The notes beneath the pieces were generated by a model, which saw nothing but the letters and a program-made list of their open reading frames with translations, was not told the origin of the DNA and ran no database searches. Shown here piece by piece: positions 55,763-64,000 of a stretch of DNA of 64,000 nucleotides (position 1 is the first letter of the stretch; every line of letters begins with the position of its first letter). The position numbers and the translations under genes were made by a program. Source of the DNA: Chelonoidis abingdonii (Eukaryota > Chordata > Testudines > Testudinidae); contig NC_133770.1 in assembly GCF_003597395.2 (NCBI RefSeq), forward strand, positions 13,067,482 to 13,131,481. Direction: 5' to 3'.

Positions 55763-56887
55763 AACATCATGTACTGGCCACTTGCAAAGCAGGATACCTG
55801 ACTTGATGGCCCAACAGTCTGGTTTACTTCACAAAACCCATCCTCTCATCAGACAGTATGTGCTGTTGGAAACCATTTCCTTACATTATGTAAAGAAAAG
55901 AAAGCCAGTCGGAGGAGGAAATACAAGCCCTGCAGATAGAAATACATTTTACAATGAGCTGTGCGCACTTACAACACAAATATAAAAGCTTAATAATAAT
56001 AATTAGTGGCAACATAAGGTTGGAATATGCACATCCCTCATATGGGTTATAGCTTTAAAATTAGGGTAATTTAGTGGATGGAGGACTACATGAGACATCC
56101 AGTGAGGCCAGCATATGGGTTGCATGCATACCTCAGACCAGAGCTGAGTATCAGCAATGATGGGGGGCCCAGGTGCTCCTTGATTCAAAAGAGCCATTAT
56201 AAAAATCAGAGCTGAAAAGCTGTTATAACGTGCAACCATAATGAAATTAAGGAGACTTTTACATGGCATTATCAATCATTATATTTGTCAGATCTCACCA
56301 CTTAATGGTTCGAGATTAATGCTTTTCTTAGCTGTATTTCCAGTCATTGACTTGACATTTCAAGCACAAAGAAAGAAATTAAGTTAAAGATCTTTCAGGT
56401 GTGAATATTGTACCCTCCTGCCCTACATTTAAATGTGACTGGGCCATGGGAGAAGATGGAAATGCAGCAGGAATGTGCTTTTATGTGCACTAACTATTTT
56501 GGCCTTGATTCAATCAGAAGTTTGACTCCATGGTAGGGCAACCATCTCTCAGATGCTCATTAACTTCAATGGGGCCACTTGTGGGGTAGGGTTCGGGGTG
56601 GCTGACGATATCAGAGTCTCGCCCGTGGTTGGGGAAAAGCAAGCTGTACAATCCATTTCAATTCACCATGTAGAGTGAAGGCTTGTGTCAACCAGGCGTC
56701 AAGCAGACACCTGAAGGCTTGTGATTCCTGATGATCACACCGAGTAGGATGTGTTTCTCACATCTGACCTCTGGCCTCCTCAAGATCCCAGCAGGAACAA
56801 CTCCATGATCTTACTTCTGGGTTTATATCCTCCCCTTCTGGGAACACAACTCCGTCCCCACATACATCAGCAGGTCTTTCCTGAATG
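55763..56887. other. Unassigned DNA between the duplicate copies
   Basis: No gene or repeat is recognised. Confidence 0.4.
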
Positions 56888-57062
56888 GAAACTTGAGAAG
56901 TTTGGCTGCTGTCAGTCGACAAAAGGAGCCAGCGTTTTGAGTCTTGGCTTGCCAGAACACATAAGGTGTCCACTCACCCAAACACCCATGGACATTCCCT
57001 GGCATAGGAGCCCATTTGATTTTAAGAGAAAGCCTTCTCTTCTCAGAGTGTGATTTCTGTGA
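56888..57062 (+). repeat. Local direct duplication, copy 2 (175 bp)
   Basis: This is the partner of 55588-55762. Both copies begin gaaacttgagaagtttggct and end gtgatttctgtga; the outside flanks differ. Confidence 0.9.
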
Positions 57063-57104
57063 GTCTCTCTGCCCTAGATACCCATAAAGATCATTAGCAA
57101 ACCT

Positions 57105-57215
57105 GACCTAAATAGAATAACTAGGTTTAGTTCTGAGGGACAGGGATTGTTACTCTATTTATTCAACACCTGGCACAGTGGGGCCATGCTCTAGATGCTA
57201 CTGCAATACAAGTAA
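57105..57215 (+). repeat. L2/L3-type 3' tail
   Basis: The strings gagggacagggattgttact and ttcaacacctggcacagtgg, then gctactgcaatacaag, match the tail at 46300. Confidence 0.55.
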
Positions 57216-57364
57216 TCACCGTATGGGATTTTTTTTTTTTCTTTTTTATTACAATACTCTCTTCTGAAAAGCTTCATTGTTTCCCAGCATCTGATGTGGG
57301 CGACTATATAATTCAGATCACTTTCTCATAGAAGAGGCAACGGATTATACAATACCAATGTATA
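57216..57364 (+). repeat. Second local duplication, copy 1
   Basis: It matches 57937-58076. Both start tcaccgtatgg, pass through a long T run and share gcgactatataattcagatc and aataccaatgtata. The differences are mainly one-base gains or losses in short runs. Confidence 0.85.
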
Positions 57365-57936
57365 AATAAAATAAGGGACGCCAATGCCTCACTTCCAGAA
57401 GGGCTGGGCACCTGCAGCTCTCACTACCTTCATCTGGAGCTGCAGGTGGTCAGTACCTCTGGGAAAAAATCAGGCCCAAGATTTCCCAGGCTGGTGGCCC
57501 CCGACCAGAAAAAAAAAATTGAATGATGAAATTTGATGTAAGTCAAGTTGACTAGGTTCCAAGCACCAAGGTTAGTTAGAGTGCACGGACTTGATCCAAG
57601 GTCTCCCAACACAGCTAGTATACTTCCCACAGGTTGTCGTCCTGAATTGAGGCATGTACTCCTATGGCTACATGTGTGACATTTTCATTTTGACGATGGC
57701 ATAAGTGACACATTTCCCAAGGCTCAATCCTGCTCCCTTTGAAGTTAATGGGATTGATATTGGCAGCAGACAGCAGGAACAAGCCTGCTCCAATTTCAAC
57801 AATAAGAAACACATGAAAGTAAGATGAGATCACCTTCATTTTTGCAGTTACAAGGAGAAGTCTATGATCTATAGGCTTCTTTACTGCATGTTACTCCATT
57901 CCTGCAGGTGATGGGCAATTTTATGCCATTTCTGAT
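57365..57936. other. Unassigned DNA
   Basis: No gene or repeat is recognised. Confidence 0.4.
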
Positions 57937-58076
57937 TCACCGTATGGATTTTTTTTTTTTATTACATACTTCTTCTGAAAGCTTCATTTGTTTCCCAGCA
58001 TCCTGATGTGGCGACTATATAATTCAGATCAACTTTCTCATAGAAGATGCAACGGATTATGCAATACCAATGTATA
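57937..58076 (+). repeat. Second local duplication, copy 2
   Basis: This is the partner of 57216-57364, 721 bases downstream. Its right edge abuts the hAT fragment at 58077. Confidence 0.85.
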
Positions 58077-58303
58077 TTAATATTTTTTAGAAGGTCTCTT
58101 TCTATAAGTCTATAATATATAACTAAATTATTGTTGTATGTAAAGTAAATAAGGTTTTCAAAATGTTTAAGAAGCTTCATTTAAAATTAAATTAAAATGC
58201 AGAGCCCCCTGGACTGGTGGCCAGGACCCAGGCAGTGTGAGTGCCACTGAAAATCAGCTCACATGCCACCTTCGGCACATGTGCCATAGGTTGCTTACCC
58301 CTG
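58077..58303 (-). mobile_element. hAT element fragment, CAGGGGTARGCAACC family
   Basis: The right end, read on the minus strand, is CAGGGGTAAGCAACCTATGG, a hAT end I recognise from turtles. The body continues through gccactgaaaatcagctcac and agcttcatttaaaattaaat. The other end is missing, so it is truncated where it meets the duplicated segment. Confidence 0.7.
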
Positions 58304-60278
58304 GTTTATTGTGTGTGTGTGGGGGGGAAGCAGCAGCTTTATTAGCCAAAATCTATGGAGCAGCGGGAGGGACCTTGCCATGGTTATTGACTTACTGAGT
58401 GAGTGTGATGGCATTTGGTTACCTTAATGCTTTTGGCATTCGTTGACATCAAGGAAGTTAATCAACAGCGGGCCAGATCCTGAGGCACATGACCAGTCAT
58501 TACTGAGCCACAACACATACTGCGCCAGAGTCTCAGACGGTGTCTGTTGGTGTAACTGCACTGATTGTAATGCTGATCTATGCCACCTGGGAATCTGGTC
58601 CCATGGGACTATATAACTTGATTAAGGGTCTCCAGACTTGGTCCAATACATTGTAACATGTAAAAAAATGACTTACGGTGGCCCACTAACCACCCTTTTG
58701 CTGTGGGCTACAGGTTGGTGAACATGCTGATCACAACAGGAGGGGAGCCCTCTGCTGGAGAAGCAGTAGCAAAGGGAATGGAATGGTTTGCAACTAAGCA
58801 AAAGGGGGTTGTGAGCAGACCCTTCCATCCCCACGGTGCCATCTGATCTCAATACGCAAAACCATGCTGGAGTCAGAGATTCAGCGCAGAAATGTCTCAC
58901 ACATCTGGGGCTAGACAACCTCTCAGGTAACTGAAAATGTTATGCATTACTCACCTATAGGGTCAGACCCAGCATGTCACTGCATCCATCACTCATTTTC
59001 CCAGCCTAAAGAAGTTGTTGGTCTTCCATGCAAGTGTCCAATACAAACCTGCCTTTACAATAGTGTGAGAGACTCCTTCTGAGCCCATGGAGCATTGGAG
59101 ACACTTCTGTGTGAGAAATTGCAACACCTGGGACCCAGGCTGGCAACATCTTCAATGCGTCAATCTGTCAGTACAGCTACTACCTAGATCCCAGTGTCAC
59201 AGACAACCCCACCCCACTCCTAGAGCAGTAATCACAGATCCATTGGTACAGGTCAGTAACCTAGTTGGAGTACAACCCTGTCTCCAATCTCCCCCTTTAG
59301 GGAAAGTCATAGAACACATTGTAGGAAACAAACCCCGTTGTTACTTGTCTTCTGCCAGTGCCCTGAGTCCCTACCACTCAGCTTCTGGCACAGTCAGTGG
59401 GTCTCAGACATTCTCAACGATAAGGGCCTGTGCTGACCCACACACCTCCCAGAACTCAATGGAGTGGAGCTAGGATGATTCCACGCTCCTCCCCATAAGG
59501 GGGAACCTGAAGGATCATGACGGCCGTGCAAGCCACCCTCTGGCAGGGTAAGTCACTGGAACATGTTGACAGAACATTTCCTCTCCACATTCTTTTATTT
59601 TAACCTGCTCCCAAAGACACCAAAGCTACGCATATTCTCATGGGTTGTTCCAGACACTCTTCAGAGGAATCATTATAGATATAGGGGTGAAAGGTTAGAA
59701 AATGCAACATAAGAAAATAGATTTACTTGCATCGTCTTCTACAACACGCTATCCAGATGGCCTCCCCCTGCTAGGTCTCTACCTAGTCTGTGGGAAGGGT
59801 ATTTATATACCCCTCCGATTACCCAGCAGGCCTGGTCAAAAGCTATGACTAGAAAAATGGCTGCCACCATGGACTACAGTTCCCACCATGCTTTGCTGCC
59901 CTAGCTCCAAGAGAAGCCATTAGGGAACTACTAAGAGCCATATTTGGCTAACCACTGAGGAGAGGTTGGAGTTCTAGTACATCATGTCACTGTGCAGGGC
60001 CTTTACATTTGGAATTAGGTCTAGTTAATGCATAGTGTGTGCCTGCACAGAAGTACTCCAGTGTTGCCCATGTGCTCTGTTATGTTAGTTCTTTCTATAT
60101 AGCAGGCTCATTGTCTTAGCTGTGAAAAAGCAAGAAAAGCCTCTGGCAGGGTATCCATTTCTCAAGTAGTTTGTTTTCCATCTAGTCTGATGGGACTTTG
60201 TTTGAATACAATATACTGTATAATGTATTCCAGACTCATCCTTACATTGTACTGCATAAAATAGTTCTCTGAAAACGT
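58304..60278. other. Mostly unassigned DNA
   Basis: A gtgtgtgtgtggggggg run lies at about 58311-58327. A diverged tgtaaatcag-family piece (gggccagatcctgaggcaca) lies at about 58470-58605. About 59755-59930 has aagggtatttatataccc and may be a decayed LTR. A 128-codon open frame (59087-59473) has no known motif. Confidence 0.4.
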
Positions 60279-60925
60279 CCACTCAGTGTGCAACGGCAGT
60301 CAAAAAAGCGAACAGAATGTTAGGAACAGTTAGGAAAGGGATAGATAAGACAGAAAATATCATAATTACACAATGTAAAGCCATGGTACACCCACATCTT
60401 GAATACTGCGTGCAGTTCTGGTCACCTTTTCCCAAGAGTGATACTAGAAATGGAAAAAGTACAGAGAAGGGCAGCAAAAATGTTTAGGGGTATGGATCAG
60501 CTTCCATATGAGGAGAGGTTTAAAAGACTGGGATTTTTCAACTTGGAAAAGAGATAAATAAAGGGGGATGGAAGGGGATCTGATAGAGGTCTATAAAATC
60601 ATGAATGGTATGGAGAATGTGAATAAGGAAGTGTTATTTACCTCGCACATAACACAAGAACCAGAGGTTACACAATGAAATTAATAGGCGGTGGGTTTAA
60701 AACAAACAAAAAGAAGTACTTGTTCACGCAACACAATCACCCCACGGAACTCATTGCCAGAGGATGTTGTGAAGGCCAAAAGTATAACTGGATTCAAAAA
60801 AATTTAGATAAGTTCAAGGAGGATAAGGTCCATCAATGGCTATTAGCCAAGATAGGCAGGGATGCAACCCTGGATGTCCCTAAGCCTCTGACTGCCTGAT
60901 GCTGGGACTGGATGACAGAGAATGA
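60279..60925 (+). mobile_element. CR1 LINE, reverse-transcriptase tail and 3' region
   Basis: Translation in pieces gives KKANRMLGTVRKGID and [16 protein letters not shown], the conserved end of the CR1 reverse transcriptase. Further pieces downstream are separated by frame changes (KKYLFTQHNHPTELI, LDKFKEDKVHQWLLAKIG). The copy is 5'-truncated and inactive. It ends near tgatgctgggactggatgac. Confidence 0.8.
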
Positions 60926-61420
60926 CGGGCCACGGGCCAAAGGTTGTCGATCCCTGTTCTATAGAAATATCACATGACCATTCAGGTAAGTCACAGAAAT
61001 GCAAAACTAGCAGGTTAAACTTGGAGCTGTTTTTTACTTTTATTTAATCAGTATTTTCTCCTATCTTCACTGCCAACTGAGTTGTTAGACCGCTGCATAA
61101 GTTATTCCGTTGAATAAGCGCATATTGATATACTTCTGTTAGATCAATGTATGCTAGCTTCAGCTGAAATTGTAATGTTTGCCTTCAAGCTGATGTGGAG
61201 ATGTCTGATGTGTGATGTCTCCAGTGCATGCCTTCTAAGATTGTTACTACAAGTGACATCACCATAGCAGGGCACTCACTGTGAGACTCATACATTAACC
61301 CTTTCATAAACACTACAAGCCTAAGATGTGATATTTGGACCTGCAACTTTCTCAGAGTTTTGTTTCAGCCCACTGTAGAGATGGGAGACAGCTGCAAAGT
61401 TCAGATCTATTATTACTTTC
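60926..61420. other. hAT end fragment and unassigned DNA
   Basis: The text ggccaaaggttgtcgatccctg (60936-60957, as two words) resembles the right end of a hAT element. Nothing else is recognised. Confidence 0.4.
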
Positions 61421-61423
61421 ATA

Positions 61424-61690
61424 GATTCCAAGGCCAGAAGGGGCCATTTTGATTATCTAGTCTGACCTCCTGTGTAACACAGGCTGTAGAACTTCCCCAA
61501 AATAAGTCCTAGAGCAGATCTTTTAGAAAAATATCCCATCTTGATTTAAAAATGGTCAATGATGGAAAATCCACCATTGTTCCAATGGTTAATTACTCTC
61601 ATCATTAGAAATGTACACCTAACTTCCAGTCTGAATTTGTCTAGCTTCTACTTCCAGCCATTGGCTCATGTTATACCTTCCTCTGCCTAT
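61424..61690 (-). mobile_element. CR1 LINE 3' part
   Basis: It starts catagattccaaggccagaa, which read backward is a CR1 3' end. It continues gtctgacctcctgtgtaac and agccattggctcatgttata. It is the same type as 26315-26735. Confidence 0.85.
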
Positions 61691-61691
61691 A

Positions 61692-62165
61692 TTATTTTAG
61701 GGTCTATAGGCCCCAATTGAGATCATGGCACCACTGTGCCAGGCACTGTACAAACACATAGGAAGAGACAGTCCTTGCACGGAAAGGTTTACAAGCTAAC
61801 TAGACAAGGGAAGTCTTATCATCCTCAGAGGGAACTGAGATATGGAGAGATGGTGGGCCAGATTTTCCAAAGGTATTTAGGCACCTAAATATACAGATAG
61901 GTGCCTAATTGGCATTGAAATCAATGGGAGTTAGTCACCTATAGCCCAGATCCTCACTGGCATTCAGACATCCAACACCCATTGATGTTTAGATCTATTA
62001 TTAGGAATTTGGGTCTGTCTGCATCTTGAGGCATCTAAAATCCCTTTGAAAATTTGGCCCTGAATGACTTGCCAATGGTCATACAGGCAGTCGGTGGCAG
62101 AAATGGGACTTGAACACAGATCTCCCGAGTCCTGGTCCTGTGTTTTAATGACAAGGACAGCCTGT
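61692..62165 (-). repeat. MIR/L2-tail composite SINE interrupted by a MITE
   Basis: The strings gccaggcactgtacaaacac (reverse of the L2/L3-type tail), agagggaactgagatatgga and tgacttgccaatggtcatac are successive parts of a reverse-complement SINE. A 207-bp element lies between the last two. Confidence 0.65.
61855..62061. mobile_element. Harbinger-like MITE inside MIR
   Basis: The ends gggccagattttccaaagg and cctttgaaaatttggccct are inverted repeats. The interior has ttaggcacctaaatatac. It sits at the same point of the MIR as the short copy at 43967; the 3-bp target duplication has decayed here. Confidence 0.65.
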
Positions 62166-64000
62166 CTCAAACAGTTTTAGCTGTGAGCCCCCACTATGTT
62201 ATCTGAGCATCTGCATCCAGTGCCATAACCAGTTCTGTATTCAGGCGATTCCAATATAGGGTTCTAGTTCTAGGCCCACCCGTCTCTCCTTGTTTACTGC
62301 AGCAGCTGGCATTTGATCCTTCTCTAGTGGAAAAGCAGGGACAGAACAGTCTCGGTAACAGCAAAACTCTGAGCCTGAGCGTCTCGCCAGGAGCCTCTGT
62401 GCAGCACACACGGTCCACAACCCGCAAGCTTTGCAGGGCGTCTTTGTTCAGGCCCTGGCAAAACGCTCCCGTCTCAGGCCATCATCCCCAGTGTTTTTCC
62501 AGCGTTTGCAGAAAGGATGCATGTTTCTGAAAACACTCAGAGCCTTGGAACAGAATGTCACATCGCGCCTAGCTGAAGAAAACTGTTCCAAGCATAATAG
62601 GGCTTCTGTTCGAGACTTCCTTTGCTATTTTTTTGTTCATCAAGTATAATGGGCCCTTTTTTGTTATTATTATTTTAAGGCACTAGAGACACATTGACAA
62701 AGGGCGGGAAGGGAAAAAAGCAGCACGGTGACTGAAAATCCATCGCCTGTGGCAAATATTAGAGCAATTATTTAGTCTTGCTACTGCAAACCACCTTGTA
62801 CTGCCTACAGCCTGACAACCTCTGTGCTGGGTTTTGAAAAACAAACAAACCAGAAGTGGACATGACTCAGAGGTGGATGAGGCAAAGGTTGCGAAGGACC
62901 CCCATGGTCAAGCCTAGAGCATGGTGAGCAAGGACAGCTCTACTGTGACAGTCTGCTGTTCTCATCAGAAACAGGTAGTTCAGCAGCGGCAAATTTATTT
63001 CCTCACTTTGAAAGTGTTACTCTTTAGCCATATATTACGTTAAGTCTTCCCACCCACCCACCCTGCTAGGATGGAGGGGGCAGGGAGGTTGGCTTGTGCT
63101 TTTGTTCAATGCTGATTCAGAGCTTCCCTCTGGATTTCAGGCCCTCCCAGGCTGGGAGTGAAAAGCACCAAAATAGCCTGCCCTCTGAATGCTCCATAAG
63201 GAGCTCCGGAACCTTTTCATTATAAGGAGTCTGCTTCTTTTTGACCTTTTCCAGATTTCTCCTTTCCCTTATCAAGGTAGGATAAGGAGCAGGGGCTATA
63301 TTGCAGCTTGGCCAGCATCCAATAGAGCCCCAAATCAGGTACCAAACCTGAAAATAGTGTTAATTTTTGTTAGCTTGCTTAACAATTGAGTAAAATCAGT
63401 TACAGTCACATCTTTCTTTCCAAAGGCATCGCTTCTATTCATCACTGGCATGCAGCCACCTCTGGGGCAGGATGCAGCAGCTGTTCAACACTGCACAGGA
63501 ATTCTTAAGCAACAACACTTAAAAGACAGAGGCCCTGATTTTCCCCTCCTATTGGTGTTACACTCCAGCGTAAAACCATTGTCTCCAGTGGAGTTACTCC
63601 TGATTCACATCAGCACGAGAGAAGTACCTGGTCCAGGAAGTAAAGAAGAATACTATATGCAGGTGAATCTAGAGGGAGAAATTAAGGAAGCATGTAGGTA
63701 AACTCCCATATTGAAATTTGGCCAGGATGCAGGGGCTAATATCTCTTCTATCTCATTAAAAAACTGGGTAACATTCTTTAATGACCTCCTTACAACAGGG
63801 TCCTATCCACACTACCACCCTTTTGCCGGTGGTGCATGTCCTCACCAGGAGCACTTCAACCAACAGAAGAGGGGTTGGGGGGAAGGCGGCTGAGAGCCCA
63901 GCTCCCCACCTGGAGCCTGGCTGCTCCCCAAGGCTATTGGTTTCCTGCTCCTCACCTCTGGGAGACCAGCTATCCCCCCTGGGAGCCTCAGGGCAGCACG
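62166..64000. other. Mostly unassigned DNA
   Basis: A diverged tgtaaatcag-family piece (gccctgattttcccctccta, tccagtggagttactcctga) lies at about 63525-63640. No gene or other repeat is recognised up to the window end. Confidence 0.4.

Overview
The window looks like nuclear DNA from a turtle, probably a cryptodire. This rests on its repeat content: CR1 LINEs in two 3'-end types, MIR-type SINEs, many short hAT and PIF/Harbinger-type elements, TG...CA long terminal repeats, and a foldback repeat containing the string gccgtgttagtctggatctg, which I recognise from turtle genomes. I found no host protein-coding exon, tRNA, rRNA or CRISPR array. All translations that can be supported belong to mobile elements. 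One 340-base assembly gap lies at 42776-43115 and a single N at 49615. 
 Layout. 1-1051 is a minus-strand LTR cut by the window edge. 1052-8143 is mostly unassigned, with a poly-C tract, a GC-rich stretch and a possible LTR fragment. 8152-14400 holds hAT elements with 8-bp target duplications, a G-quadruplex tract, CR1, MIR and LTR-like pieces. 14400-23655 is mostly unassigned DNA with MIRs, a small foldback repeat copy, an ancient palindromic repeat family and a Harbinger-type MITE. 23660-24351 is a solo LTR. 25459-25699 is a head-to-head foldback repeat that carries a hammerhead-ribozyme-like core. 27190-27543 is the open 3' tail of a LINE. 28532-28786 and 40167-40532 are GC-rich hAT MITEs. 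35340-36700 is CR1 inserted in CR1. 41592-43238 is a nest of at least three elements around the assembly gap. 
 49351-53491 is the most gene-like region: a two-gene PIF/Harbinger transposon. Its Myb/SANT-like DNA-binding gene (plus strand) is still open. Its HARBI1-like DDE nuclease gene (minus strand) is broken by two stops and several frameshifts, and foreign LTR-like DNA sits in its probable intron. In this superfamily the two proteins act together: the Myb-like protein carries the nuclease to the transposon ends. 55588-58303 contains two local duplications (175 bp and about 145 bp) and a hAT fragment. 58304-64000 has CR1 on both strands, a MIR interrupted by a MITE, and unassigned DNA. 
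 The most interesting signals are the hammerhead-like motif in the Penelope-like foldback repeat, the repeated use of that foldback form in two separate insertions, and two copies of one MITE at the same point inside two MIR elements.
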